Assembly: GCF_003813965.1 (NCBI RefSeq)
Contig: NZ_CP033896.1
Span: forward strand, 620,001 to 684,000
DNA: 64,000 nt
Source of the DNA: Corynebacterium choanae
GTDB lineage: Bacteria > Actinomycetota > Actinomycetes > Mycobacteriales > Mycobacteriaceae
Reading direction: 5' to 3'
Shown: positions 40,401 to 49,133 of the stretch, piece by piece
Position numbering within the stretch: position 1 is the stretch's first letter
How the letters are laid out: each line of letters starts with the position of its first letter
Notes under the pieces: generated by a model
Told to the model about the DNA's origin: nothing
The model's input: the letters and a program-made list of their open reading frames with translations, nothing else
Databases searched by the model: none
Program-made: the position numbers and the translations under genes

Positions 40401-41233
40401 ATCCCGGGAACGCGGTAGCAGCGCCGCATGCTGCCCCGGAGGACGAATCACTGGTTGCCGGCGACGATGCGGCAGCACAGCTAGTGAACTTGTGGCAGCA
40501 GGAGGTTACTGCGCTCATCGCAGAACAGCAACGGCAACAACAAGCCACAGTTGAGTTGGAATTTCCGTCCGATGTCACAGCCTCAGACATGGTGGCGATG
40601 GCCAGCAACCCGGACGCGTATGCCCGGCGGTTAGCGCGTCCGGTGCCGTTTCAACCGAACCGGTTTGCCAAACGAGGCACCGCATTGCATCAATGGTTGG
40701 AGGAACGCTTCGACGGGCAAGGCATGTTAGATTTCGATGATCTGCCCGGTACCGGCGAGTTTGATCCACAAGGCGAAGAACTCGCCCAGTTAAAGGCTGC
40801 GTTTCAACACAGTCCTTGGGCAAGCCGGCAGCCCGCGTTTGTGGAGGAACCTTTTGCCGTGGTGATCGGTGACACGGTGGTCCGCGGCCGGATCGATGCG
40901 GTGTTCCACACCGGTGATGATCCCACGGCTGGATGGCAAGTTGTGGATTGGAAAACTGGCCGGGTGCCAACCGGTGCCAAACGCGAACAGGTGGCAATCC
41001 AGCTGGCGGTATATCGGGTGGCGTGGGCAAAGCTGGTATCGGAAAAATACGGGGTGGATATCCCTGCAGACAGCATTGATGCCGGTTTCTACTACATCGG
41101 CGCGAATGAGTTTGTAGCGCCGAGTACACTACCGAGTGAACACACACTGGCACAGCTGGTGGCACATACTGCATCGCGTGCAGTTGCTGCTATCGCGGCT
41201 AGCGATGCCGATGCTGCTGAAACGTTGGATTAG
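37433..41233 (+). CDS. adnB: AdnB-like helicase-nuclease subunit
   Basis: Second subunit of AdnAB and probably the leading motor. Walker A (VVAGAGAGKTETMA, near 66-79) and canonical motif II (VIMLDEYQDTS) are intact, as are GDPMQAIYGWRGA and the late motif LLYVAITRAEQDL. The RecB-type nuclease has GRIDAVFHTGDD, QVVDWKTGR and a QLAVYRVAW motif. It has 1266 residues from the ATG at 37433 (MSNKPVPLTTPD), which lies inside the end of adnA; the frame opens earlier at 37352, but that part is the adnA coding end. It is longer than mycobacterial AdnB (about 1100), mostly from an Ala/Asp-rich insert around residues 930-1040. Confidence 0.93.
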   Translation: MSNKPVPLTTPDIAATPQETATMNQPQESPQPVITPEQLAALLGQQYPPTSQQAAIIGADTGPLLVVAGAGAGKTETMAARVVWLVANGIVHPDEVLGLTFTKKAAQQLSRRIRQRLARLQIAPGLRTIDPAGKIAKALAASAPEVSTYDAFAGNIVGEFGLLAAIEPARRLITDTEQVMIARQVVQDFTGELTQSVKAATLADTVRQLANGLDSHLISEAKLTEETRALIDLIEQAPRAPRQREALNKTLQEIIDRQQQRLELLPLVQRYRQRLDDLDVTTFSQQLAQAAHLAATYPRIGEQLRRRYRVIMLDEYQDTSHAQRVLLRSLFGTGDNSLTVTAVGDPMQAIYGWRGATASNLANFVYDFPSSNSDGTTCPAPKAELTVSWRNPNTVLDCANLVSNEILGSPTNPARPVQPLTPRPDAPAGDVDIRLLADAEGEEQAIVSWVASRYQQALDEGHADEFSCAILVRTNKAAPPLATALAAHNIPCEIAGLAGLLFVPEVADVVAFATMLVDPGMDSATLRILLGPAVEIALEDLTALLQRARNLQGRSRIPGEDTQAGDSLEELADHWLLHAPWRDRTGADQPHIQQLARQLAAAITQEPAPRAGLADALADLGERDRYTSGGVQRLERMSAMLRQLRAVASRSTIVDTLGEIIRLTGLRVEIYARNHPGAPGSSGAAHVDQLLAEAARYQEIPGATLRGFLEYLRLAEEAEGGLRSGEITPAPGRVQIMTAHKAKGLEFAHVVVAQADGNNYPSEYFLTKAHNTWQKTVTEFPPSLLGEDSPTHHDEALPQLILDPDMNRKEIEQALEEHQLEMKQHLAEEAARLLYVAITRAEQDLLVTAYRQTKRNRPLGFSTLVDTITSTYPELLRYEAPVAGSDTATSCTDDLHHEAESVQRTAAELELFQRWLAAPLLGTPPEPIAGVRDSAAAMGVYPADHLQQRRAGMVQGRAIYDSLAAACPTASEDPVDAEQSATTAARLVSDPGNAVAAPHAAPEDESLVAGDDAAAQLVNLWQQEVTALIAEQQRQQQATVELEFPSDVTASDMVAMASNPDAYARRLARPVPFQPNRFAKRGTALHQWLEERFDGQGMLDFDDLPGTGEFDPQGEELAQLKAAFQHSPWASRQPAFVEEPFAVVIGDTVVRGRIDAVFHTGDDPTAGWQVVDWKTGRVPTGAKREQVAIQLAVYRVAWAKLVSEKYGVDIPADSIDAGFYYIGANEFVAPSTLPSEHTLAQLVAHTASRAVAAIAASDADAAETLD

Positions 41234-41423
41234 CCGGCAGCGGTGCTGCCCCAAGTTCTCGAGCAGGACGATGCAGCAGGTTTTCACCTGTCTGCTTGAC
41301 TTAAGGAGCAGTATTGGTTGCATCGTGGGCTTGCTGCCGTCTTGGTGGAGCGGTGCGGTGTGTGCTGAGGGATGAAGCAGGATCGCTTAGCGATCATAAC
41401 CGCCGCAGCAGGAGGTGAGCAGC

Positions 41424-42509
41424 TTGGCGAAACGGTCAAACACGTTCCGGCATCGGTTTGAAACTGAGCAGGAACTCAATGAAATGCCTGACCATGCGCT
41501 GCTCAATATTGTCTCAATTCCCGAGTCGCGCACCGCATCACCGTGGGTGTTGATTGCGCGACGGGTGGTCTATGCGCTGATTTTGATGGCGGCTGTCGCC
41601 TTATTGACCTATTCCGATGCCGATGGCTACACCGAGGATCTCACCTTCGTTGATGCGGTGTATTATTCGGCTGTTTCGCTGTCGACAACCGGATATGGCG
41701 ACATCACCCCGGTGACACAGCATGCTCGTCTGATCAACATTATTATCATCACCCCGATTCGTATTGCTTTCCTTATTCTTTTGGTCGGTACCACATTGTC
41801 GGTGCTCACCGAGGAAACAAGAAAAGCATTACAGATTCAGCGTTGGAGGAAACGGATGCGCAACCACACGGTGGTGGTCGGCTTTGGCACCAAGGGACGT
41901 TCAGCGGTGGCGGCGTTGCTGGCAGATGGCACCCCAACTTCGCAAATTGTGGTGGTCGATACCGATAAAGAATCGCTGGCGCAAGCTTCCTCGCAGGGGT
42001 TAGTGACAGTGCATGGTTCGGCGACGAAAGCCGATGTGTTGAAACTTGCTGGGGTGACCCGGGCTCGTGCGGTGGTGGTGGCACCAAATATGGATGATAC
42101 TGCCGTGTTGGTGACGTTGTCGGTGCGGGAAATCGCCCCGTCGGCGACGATTGTTGCCTCTGTGCGGGAGTCGGAAAATCTGCACTTGTTGAAACAGTCG
42201 GGCGCTGATTCGGTGGTGATTTCTTCGGAGACCGCTGGTCGCATGCTGGGTCTTGCCACTGTGACCCCATCGGTGGTGGAGATGATGGAGGATCTGCTCA
42301 GCCCCGATGAAGGTTTCTCAATTGCTGAGCGGCTTGTCGGCGAGGATGAAGTGGGGGCGAATCCACGACATTTGGCTGACATTGTGCTTGGTGTGGTGCG
42401 TTCCGGTGAGTTGTATCGGATCGATTCCGCGGAAGCGGAAACGGTGGAACCTGGTGACCGGTTGCTGTTTGTTCGCCGCGTATTTCGGGAAGATCTCCAA
42501 GGAAAATAG
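41424..42509 (+). CDS. Potassium channel with RCK (TrkA-N) domain
   Basis: A two-helix potassium channel of the CglK/Rv3200c type. The first membrane helix (VVYALILMAAVALLTY) leads to the pore with the selectivity filter TTGYGD and a second helix (PIRIAFLILLVGTTLSVL). The cytoplasmic RCK domain begins HTVVVGFGTKGRSAVAAL and binds nucleotide, with a TrkA-C-like end. I prefer the TTG at 41424, because AGGAGG is 8 nt upstream, over the GTG at 41415, which lies inside that ribosome binding site. It has 361 residues. nudC follows 55 nt later, as in relatives. Confidence 0.92.
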   Translation: MAKRSNTFRHRFETEQELNEMPDHALLNIVSIPESRTASPWVLIARRVVYALILMAAVALLTYSDADGYTEDLTFVDAVYYSAVSLSTTGYGDITPVTQHARLINIIIITPIRIAFLILLVGTTLSVLTEETRKALQIQRWRKRMRNHTVVVGFGTKGRSAVAALLADGTPTSQIVVVDTDKESLAQASSQGLVTVHGSATKADVLKLAGVTRARAVVVAPNMDDTAVLVTLSVREIAPSATIVASVRESENLHLLKQSGADSVVISSETAGRMLGLATVTPSVVEMMEDLLSPDEGFSIAERLVGEDEVGANPRHLADIVLGVVRSGELYRIDSAEAETVEPGDRLLFVRRVFREDLQGK

Positions 42510-42564
42510 GTGACGCGTCAGGTCACAGTTCATTATTCATCGCAAAGGCAACACAAGATTTTCC

Positions 42565-43500
42565 ATGGTGCAGTTTTCCCATTGCGCAATATTGTCCGAT
42601 GCCCCGCAGCAGGCGGCGTTATTATGCGCCGGCACGCCTCCGGCTATTGACGATCCCCGCTGGCAGCATCGCGGCGTTGTCACCGACGGCGATCACGTTT
42701 GGATGGTGCCTTCCGATCGGCCGGTAGCACAGTTGACGGTAGCAGATCTGCCGATAGTAGATGCGCAATCAACTTACGGTGCCACCACATCCGGTATTGC
42801 GTTTGTACAGTTTGCGACGGATCCAGCCACAGTGGTGTGGACTTGTGCTGTGGATTCGACAAGGCCGCTGCCAGCTGCGCTTGCTACAGCGACTGCTGTT
42901 CCGGTGCGGTCACTGTTTACCGCTGCTGACAGTGGTTTGGTGTCGGCGATTGCTCGGGCGGTGGGGCAGGTTACTACCGTGCGGCGACAACTGTTCCATC
43001 CGCGCACAGGGGAGGAGCTGCGATGGGATGGCACCGGCTCGGTGGCGGTGACAGCTGCAGGGGTGGGGTACTATCCGCGCATTAATCCGGCGGTTATCGG
43101 GTTGGTGTTTCATCCCGACGGGAACCATATTCTGCTGGCGAAACACGCCCGCAGAGCGAGCTATTTTTCGACGATTGCCGGGTTCGTTGAACAGGGTGAG
43201 ACTGTTGAGCAGGCCTTTGTACGTGAGGTTGCGGAAGAAGTTGGGCTGGTAATCGGTAGCCCACAATATCTTGGTTCGCAGCCATGGCCGATGACGAATT
43301 CGCTGATGTTGGCGATGCGGGCTCGGGCGGTGACCACCGGACCGATGCATTTTGCCGACGGGGAGATTGCTGCAGCACAGTGGGTGTCACGGGACATGCT
43401 GCGTGATGCTGTGTTGCCGATTGCTGCCCCGGGGTCGGTGGCGCGCACCATGATTGATGGTTTCCAGGATGGAACCATTACTGCACCTGCTGTGGACTAA
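42565..43500 (+). CDS. nudC: NudC-family NADH pyrophosphatase/decapping Nudix hydrolase, zinc ribbon lost
   Basis: Cleaves NADH or NAD-capped RNA. The Nudix box is complete (G206, E212, R220-E221, E224-E225, G227), and the downstream NudC signature appears as SQPWPMTNSLM in place of SQPWPFPxS. The zinc ribbon that normally precedes the Nudix fold is lost: FCPxxG is FHPRTG at 144-149 and no CxxC pairs are present. It has 311 residues, the usual length. The start lacks a strong ribosome binding site. It lies directly after the potassium channel gene. Confidence 0.9.
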   Translation: MVQFSHCAILSDAPQQAALLCAGTPPAIDDPRWQHRGVVTDGDHVWMVPSDRPVAQLTVADLPIVDAQSTYGATTSGIAFVQFATDPATVVWTCAVDSTRPLPAALATATAVPVRSLFTAADSGLVSAIARAVGQVTTVRRQLFHPRTGEELRWDGTGSVAVTAAGVGYYPRINPAVIGLVFHPDGNHILLAKHARRASYFSTIAGFVEQGETVEQAFVREVAEEVGLVIGSPQYLGSQPWPMTNSLMLAMRARAVTTGPMHFADGEIAAAQWVSRDMLRDAVLPIAAPGSVARTMIDGFQDGTITAPAVD

Positions 43501-43903
43501 ACGCAGTAGCCGAATATCACCCACACCAGTTTGTGATGCTTGGCACAGGTGTTGCCGCTGTGGCAACCACGCCAATACCACAAGGCCGGTGATTGAGCGT
43601 GCTGCCTGCCAGGGATCGATGCGGAATAATCACCAGGGTGTTCGACCGATTGTGGTGGGTAAGAACACTGGTATGCCGTAGTGTTGGCGGGGATGTGCGG
43701 GGTGTTTTCTACAATGGCTGGCACTACCGGCAGCCGGATTTCGGCGGGATACACACCTTAGCAGGTGGCGCCGATTGCAGTGTTTGTGCTGGCGGGGCGT
43801 TCGCACAGCCTGGGCGTTACCTGCAGTGGTGTTCACGCTGTTACGGTGAGCTGCGGTGGGTGATCCGGTTGGGGATCAACAACAATGTGAGGAGCAGCCA
43901 AGC
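43501..43903. other. Non-coding gap between nudC and uvrD2
   Basis: 403 nt with no supported gene. In M. tuberculosis this is the place of mycoredoxin (Rv3198A); I see no CxxC glutaredoxin motif in any frame. GAGGAG about 10 nt before 43904 belongs to uvrD2. Confidence 0.5.
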
Positions 43904-45979
43904 ATGGCAATATCGCTGGAAGATCTGGATGCGGATCAGCGGATCGCAGCCGAAGCCCCCCGCGGGCCGGTGTGTATTTTAGCGGGTGCCGGCACCGGGA
44001 AAACCCGGACGATCACCTACCGGATTGCTTCGTTGATCGATAAAGGGATGGTGTCGCCGCAGCGCATGCTGGCTGTGACCTATACCCGGAAAGCCGCCCA
44101 AGAGATGCGCGATCGGCTGCAGTCGATGGGGATTCAGGGTGGGAATATTGCCACGTTTCACTCGGCAACGCTGCGCCAATTAACCTATTTTTGGCCGCAG
44201 ATTTTTGGTGATTTGCCGTGGAAGCTGGAACCAAATCTGTATCCGCTGGTGCGGCAAGCCTGCGGCTATGCTGGTATCGCCCAGTCGCAGACAGCGGTGC
44301 GGGATGTGCAGGCGGAGATCGGGTGGGCTAAAGCCTCCCTGATTGGACCGGACGAATATGCCCGCAAAGTTAGCTCGTTTGGTCACACCCCGCCGGTGCC
44401 ACCGGAACAGTTAGCGAAGGCCTACAAGTTTTATGAGGATCGGAAAACCCGTCCCGAGGGCATGATTCTTGACTATGACGATTTACTGATCCATACTGCG
44501 GCGGCATTGGAACATTCCCCGGCGGTGGCCGAAGAGTTCCGCAACCAGTATCGGTCGTTTACTGTCGACGAATATCAGGACGTTACCCCCCTGCAGCAGC
44601 GGGTGTTGCGTGGTTGGCTCGGGCAGCGGGATGATTTGACGGTGGTGGGGGATGCGAATCAGACAATTTATTCGTTTACTGGGGCTACCCCGGATTTTCT
44701 GCTGAATTTTGGGCGGGATTTTCCGCAAGCCACCATTGTGCGGCTACAGCGGGATTATCGTTCCACCCCGCAGATTACTGACTTGGCGAATTCGGTGATC
44801 GCCCAGGCGAAAGGTCGGGTTGCTGGAACCCGCTTGCAGCTGCAGGGGATGCGGCCATCAGGTAGTGAACCGGTGTTTTCGGCGCATGCCACACAGGCGC
44901 AAGAAGCTGAATATGTGGCAGCAACCATTGAGCAGTTGTTGGCGAAGTCGGTGAAACCGGAAGAAATCGCGGTGCTGTTTCGGACGAATGCCCAGTCAGA
45001 GGCCTACGAGTCGGCGTTGTCGCGGCGCAACATCACCTATCAGGTGCGGGGTGGGGATAGTTTTTATCAGCGCCCGGAGATTATCACTGCTATCAATGCG
45101 CTGATTGCGATGGCGAAAGATCGTCGCATCCCTGCCCAGCCGGATGCGGAGACGCTAACCCGGTTGGTGGATAAAACGTTGCGGGATGCCGGGTTGAGCC
45201 GGAAAGAACCAGACGGGTTTGGGGCAAAAGAACGCTGGCGGGCGTTGCAGGCATTGCATACATTGTGTCAACAGATTATTGATACGAAACCGGGAACAAC
45301 CCCGTTTTCGTTGGTCACCGAGTTGAAGCGTCGCGCGGAGGCGCAAGCCCATCCCACTGGTGCGTTTGTGACCTTGGCAAGTATTCACTCGGCGAAAGGG
45401 CTCGAGTGGGATGTGGTTTTTCTGGTCGGATTGGTGGAAGGGAATCTGCCGATCCGGCAGGCAATCCAGGCTGGCGACTATCACATTGAGGAAGAACGAC
45501 GACTGCTATATGTTGGTGTGACTCGTGCCCGGGAACAGTTGTATTTGTCGTGGGCGCTCGCCCGGGAAGAAGGTCAGCAGGCCAGCCGTAACCGTACGCG
45601 GTTTTTAGACAATATTGTCGATGAAGCCCCGCAGCGTGCCGGTGGCAAACAGTATGGGCGACGCCGAAAGAAGCTTACCCATTGCAAACAGTGTGGCCTG
45701 CAGTTAGCAACCCCTGCGGAACGGATTGTGGGGCGGTGTGAACAGTGCACCGGAGACACCACCACAGAGGTCATCGATGCGCTGCGAACATGGCGTCTCA
45801 ACCTGTCGCGAGCTAATAATGTTCCTGCTTGGACAGTGTTTACCGATGCGACATTGCTTGCGTTGGCGGAAGCTTTACCATCGAGCGAATCGGATTTGCT
45901 GGCCATTAGCGGTATTGGGCCTATGAAGGTGGCCGAATTTGGCGAGGATTTGATTGCCTTGTTGCAGCAGTTCCGATAG
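43904..45979 (+). CDS. uvrD2: DNA helicase UvrD2 with tetracysteine and HRDC domains
   Basis: Superfamily 1A helicase of mycolata. Walker A is ILAGAGTGKTRT, motif II is VDEYQDVTPLQQ, and GDANQTIYSFTGA and LLYVGVTRAREQLYLSWA complete the motor. The tetracysteine motif CKQC...CEQC is present and followed by an HRDC domain (LRTWRLNLSRANNVPAWTVF to LLAISGIGPMKVAEFG). It has 691 residues. The ATG at 43904 has GAGGAG upstream; the frame is open to 43856 but that extension is not family-like. A likely orthologue is Rv3198c. Mycobacterial work assigns helicase function mainly to the motor plus tetracysteine part. Confidence 0.95.
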   Translation: MAISLEDLDADQRIAAEAPRGPVCILAGAGTGKTRTITYRIASLIDKGMVSPQRMLAVTYTRKAAQEMRDRLQSMGIQGGNIATFHSATLRQLTYFWPQIFGDLPWKLEPNLYPLVRQACGYAGIAQSQTAVRDVQAEIGWAKASLIGPDEYARKVSSFGHTPPVPPEQLAKAYKFYEDRKTRPEGMILDYDDLLIHTAAALEHSPAVAEEFRNQYRSFTVDEYQDVTPLQQRVLRGWLGQRDDLTVVGDANQTIYSFTGATPDFLLNFGRDFPQATIVRLQRDYRSTPQITDLANSVIAQAKGRVAGTRLQLQGMRPSGSEPVFSAHATQAQEAEYVAATIEQLLAKSVKPEEIAVLFRTNAQSEAYESALSRRNITYQVRGGDSFYQRPEIITAINALIAMAKDRRIPAQPDAETLTRLVDKTLRDAGLSRKEPDGFGAKERWRALQALHTLCQQIIDTKPGTTPFSLVTELKRRAEAQAHPTGAFVTLASIHSAKGLEWDVVFLVGLVEGNLPIRQAIQAGDYHIEEERRLLYVGVTRAREQLYLSWALAREEGQQASRNRTRFLDNIVDEAPQRAGGKQYGRRRKKLTHCKQCGLQLATPAERIVGRCEQCTGDTTTEVIDALRTWRLNLSRANNVPAWTVFTDATLLALAEALPSSESDLLAISGIGPMKVAEFGEDLIALLQQFR

Positions 45980-46102
45980 CGGGGCTAAGACTGCATCATC
46001 TTGCTGATGTTTTGTTCGCCTGCACGCTTGCGGGGAAACCGGCAAGGTAAGCGGTGCTGACGGCAAGGTACCGGCCAGCAAGAGCATGACTACGATGGAC
46101 TG

Positions 46103-47173
46103 CTAGTGCCTCGGATGGGTGTGGCCGGCGGCAATCCCTAAATCCCAAGCCGGTGGCGGGTAGCTTAAACAATAGGGGCAGCGGGGATGACGCTGCACGG
46201 TCGTGCCGGAGACATGCGGCCGCCTGAGCTGGACGGTGAAGCAGTCACCGGCAAAAAGCGGACTGCCATACAGCGGCACCTGTTGTTGGTCTTTCCACCC
46301 ATAACCGCCACCGGCAGCCGGGTGGTGTTGCTGTTGGAGTGGTTCGGATTGGTGCCAAGCATCGCGCTGCAGTGTGGAAATGACCGCCGCCGCAGTAGTA
46401 GCTGCTGTGTGGGCGATAAGGATTGGATCGGGGGCTATCGCAGTGCGGTGATACTGCTGCACTGTTTGCGCCCACAGGGGATCTTGGTCGAGTTGGTGCA
46501 GCAGCACACAGGTGGGACATGGTCCAGCACCATGCATCATCACCGGGCCTATGATGCCGCAGTCATCGATCATGGCGACTGGGATCGTTGTGCCACCGCG
46601 CCGGGAAAGTGCAAAGCCACTGGTGACCACGTGATGCCAGGAGTCGATAAACAACAGTGGAATATGTGGTGAAATATGGCTAATAAATTGCCGCAGCCGC
46701 TGCCCCGGGCGGGGAGTGGTAACTTCCACTGCTTGTTCGTTGCACAGCTGCTCGATGGCGGTGGCAAGCGGTGAAGTGCCGACGAGCGCGACCTGCAGGG
46801 CAGCTGGGGGATGGTGAATCAACATTCCGCTGCGCTGCAGATCGCCCACTAAGGTGGTGGCTTGTTCCGTGGGAATGCCAGTGCTACCAAGATTGTCGAT
46901 CAGCACAGTTAACCGTTGTGGCTGCTGGCAACGGCGAAACAGGGCGGCCACGTGTTTCGCCAACTGTGCACTGCCCACGTCAAGCACCACACACCCGCGG
47001 GGAGATATCCCAAATTGCACCAGTCCTGCTTCCCGCCAAAACACTGCCGTCCCTGGCCGCAGGGTGTACCAGTCTGCAGTTGATGCCGGTAGGGGATTGG
47101 GCTGCTGATTGGCTGTGTTTTCTCTCCCGCCCGCTGGATGGTCACTGGTGTTGTCGCCTCCAACCTCGACCAT
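46103..47173 (-). CDS. Orphan E1-like (ThiF/YcaO-partner type) zinc protein
   Basis: A 356-residue protein of uncertain function. The middle part (VALVGTSPLATAIEQL, about 128-143) looks like a Rossmann nucleotide fold. The block HGAGPCPTCVLLHQLDQDPLW (C219, C222) closely resembles the E1-like proteins that partner YcaO enzymes in thiazole/oxazole peptide synthesis, and a second CPYC pair (C332, C335) would complete a structural zinc site. No catalytic E1 cysteine or canonical GxGxxG is evident. No YcaO gene is nearby. A strong GAGGAGG sits 4 nt before the ATG. By position it corresponds to the gene block after Rv3198c. The N-terminal 30 residues are poorly conserved in type. Confidence 0.7.
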   Translation of the reverse strand: MVEVGGDNTSDHPAGGRENTANQQPNPLPASTADWYTLRPGTAVFWREAGLVQFGISPRGCVVLDVGSAQLAKHVAALFRRCQQPQRLTVLIDNLGSTGIPTEQATTLVGDLQRSGMLIHHPPAALQVALVGTSPLATAIEQLCNEQAVEVTTPRPGQRLRQFISHISPHIPLLFIDSWHHVVTSGFALSRRGGTTIPVAMIDDCGIIGPVMMHGAGPCPTCVLLHQLDQDPLWAQTVQQYHRTAIAPDPILIAHTAATTAAAVISTLQRDAWHQSEPLQQQHHPAAGGGYGWKDQQQVPLYGSPLFAGDCFTVQLRRPHVSGTTVQRHPRCPYCLSYPPPAWDLGIAAGHTHPRH

Positions 47174-47413
47174 GAAACCTCCTCACACCGATCGGATACG
47201 TATGCATCAGTGTTCGACTGGGCAGGTGACCAGGTTGGTTCCACGTTGCATCACAGCCCCCGGTGTTGTCCCCGGCAGCAACACGTTGCTGCAGTCTTAG
47301 CGGCCAACAAGGGCCAGCAGTTGTTAGGATTTCACCCCACTGCCATGCAGTGTGCTGGACACCCTGTTTTCAAGGAATTTGGTTGACCCACATGACGGGG
47401 TGGGATGATGCAT

Positions 47414-47419
47414 TACACT
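47414..47419 (+). promoter_or_regulatory. -10 box of the leaderless M48 peptidase gene
   Basis: TACACT ends 8 nt before the ATG at 47428. Confidence 0.6.
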
Positions 47420-47427
47420 GCACCGTC

Positions 47428-47955
47428 ATGGAATATGCGACACAGCCCGATGATCCGTTTTCGGCCATTGCGGTGATTCGATCCTCGAAACGGCGGAAAA
47501 CTTCCGCCGCGCGGCTGGTCGGCGGACGGCTGGAGATCCGGATTCCAGCCCATCTATCCCATGTCGATGAGCAGCGTATTGTGCAGGAACTTGTCGGTAA
47601 AATGCGCCGCAAACTTGCCAGTCCGCTGCAATCTGATGAGCAGCTTTTCGCCCGTGCGCAATATCTCAACGATGCTGTGTTGGAAGGGCGCGCCCGGGTG
47701 GTGTCGCTGACCTGGGTGGATAATCAGCACAGTCGGTGGGGCAGTTGTTCGACTGCTTCGGGTAGGATTCGGATCTCTCGGCGGCTGGCTATTGTGCCGC
47801 AATATGTGCTCGACAGTGTTATCGTCCACGAGCTGGTGCACACGTTTATTCCCGATCATTCACCGGAATTTTGGCAGTGGGCCAACAGGGTTCCCCATGC
47901 TGAGCGTGCCCGGGGATTTTTAGAGGCTTATCAACGGTTTGGGCATGGCCAGTAG
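47428..47955 (+). CDS. M48-family/YgjP-like metallopeptidase
   Basis: A 175-residue cytoplasmic protein of the YgjP/DUF45 group of zinc metallopeptidases. The active site appears as VIVHELVHTFIPDHSPEFWQW, an HExxH motif followed by a third histidine. The preceding RWGSCSTASGRIRISRRL block is a family signature. The ATG at 47428 was chosen because a TACACT -10 box lies 8 nt upstream (leaderless) and homology begins soon after. An ATG at 47392 and an earlier frame to 47263 are alternatives with no ribosome binding site. It is divergent from the E1-like gene. Confidence 0.88.
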   Translation: MEYATQPDDPFSAIAVIRSSKRRKTSAARLVGGRLEIRIPAHLSHVDEQRIVQELVGKMRRKLASPLQSDEQLFARAQYLNDAVLEGRARVVSLTWVDNQHSRWGSCSTASGRIRISRRLAIVPQYVLDSVIVHELVHTFIPDHSPEFWQWANRVPHAERARGFLEAYQRFGHGQ

Positions 47956-48197
47956 TCCTTCAAAACACTGCCCTGATGCAGTGCCAGCAGCAAGTATGAA
48001 TAAGGCGACGATCTAGCTTGTGCAACCGCAAGCGATACCAGGTGCCCAGGGTGTGTGTATCCGCGGTATGTTTCGCCATCATTGCGTCAACCGGTGTGGG
48101 AGGAGTGCTGTTCTTCCTCCCCGCGGGGCGATGGTGCCCTACCGCAGCTTATTCCAGTTGGTGAGCGGTTTGACGCGAGACTAACGAGCCTCAGCCA
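47956..48197. other. Short gap, convergent genes
   Basis: No gene is seen between the M48 peptidase (plus) and the lipoprotein (minus). A GGGAGG...CTTCCTCCCC segment (about 48099-48124) could fold as a hairpin. Confidence 0.35.
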
Positions 48198-48701
48198 CTA
48201 CTGCTTGTTCGTCGTGGTGGCTGTGGGATAGTGCAGCATGCGCACCAGCGGGGCACGACCATCGGCAAATTCCACTGGTTCGGCGGTTACAGTAATACGG
48301 TCGTCGCCTGTCAGATGGGTAAGTGCCACATTGCTGCCGGGCGGGCAGGCGCTAATTTCGTCAGGGGCAAACCACACTACTTCCGGGCTGCTGCCGTCGT
48401 CCGGGATCAAGCCTAGTGCGGTGTAGGTTTCCCATCGATGGACATTGTTGTTGATGCTGTAAAACTGTTTGCGGGAAAAACCCCTGGCAACCCCATCCTC
48501 CCAGTTGTTGTACTGGCAGAACACGTAGGCATCTTTCACTTTCTTGGAGAGCACCTCGTTGAGGGTGAGTTCGGAGGAGGTTTCGATGGCTGATTTCAAC
48601 CGGTCCGCGTCGGTAGATTCAGATTCGGTGCTGCAGGTCGACAGCGATAGGCATCCCGAGAGTGAAAATACCAAGATGGATTGCAATATTGACATCGGCA
48701 T
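48198..48701 (-). CDS. Small putative lipoprotein
   Basis: A 167-residue protein with a short hydrophobic N-terminus (SILQSILVFSLSGCLSLSTC) and two possible lipobox cysteines (C17 in SLSGC, C23 in SLSTC). The mature part is acidic and includes a Cys pair (FCQYN and SACPPG) that might form a disulfide. I do not recognise the family. GGAGG lies 5 nt before the ATG at 48701; a second ATG at 48695 is also possible. It stands alone between two minus- and plus-strand units and may be genus-specific. Confidence 0.65.
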   Translation of the reverse strand: MPMSILQSILVFSLSGCLSLSTCSTESESTDADRLKSAIETSSELTLNEVLSKKVKDAYVFCQYNNWEDGVARGFSRKQFYSINNNVHRWETYTALGLIPDDGSSPEVVWFAPDEISACPPGSNVALTHLTGDDRITVTAEPVEFADGRAPLVRMLHYPTATTTNKQ

Positions 48702-49133
48702 TCATCCTCCAAAGACAATGCTGTGATCGTTGACTGTAGGTAATGGTTTATTTTATCGGGAAGCAATCTCTCCGACTGGCGGTTTCACCCCTGAGCATCC
48801 AGGTGGAGTCTGGCAGTGTGGTGGCTGGTTCCAGGTATCGCGGGATGCTGATCGTCGCATCCGGTGGGGGCAGGCGGCTGCTGAATACGCAGGTTGTGCC
48901 GCACAAAGAAGGACGCCCACCACCGATATTTGCCTCAAGGTCAGTGGGCTGACACTGCCTGGCAGGTATCGATGGTGGGTGATGGCTAGCGGGAAGCAAG
49001 AGTGTAAGGCAGCGACACTGCGTCCATAGTGTGCGAACTATTGGCTGCTCACGTGCGAGAAACGGGGTACCAGTGCACGTGGTGCGTCGCTGTGGTGGGA
49101 TGCACGGTGTGTGGGGTGGCACCCCGCCTGGAG
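48702..49133. other. Gap between lipoprotein and zincin genes
   Basis: 432 nt without a supported gene. The gap should hold the lipoprotein promoter at its left end and the 3' end of the zincin transcript at its right. Confidence 0.4.
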
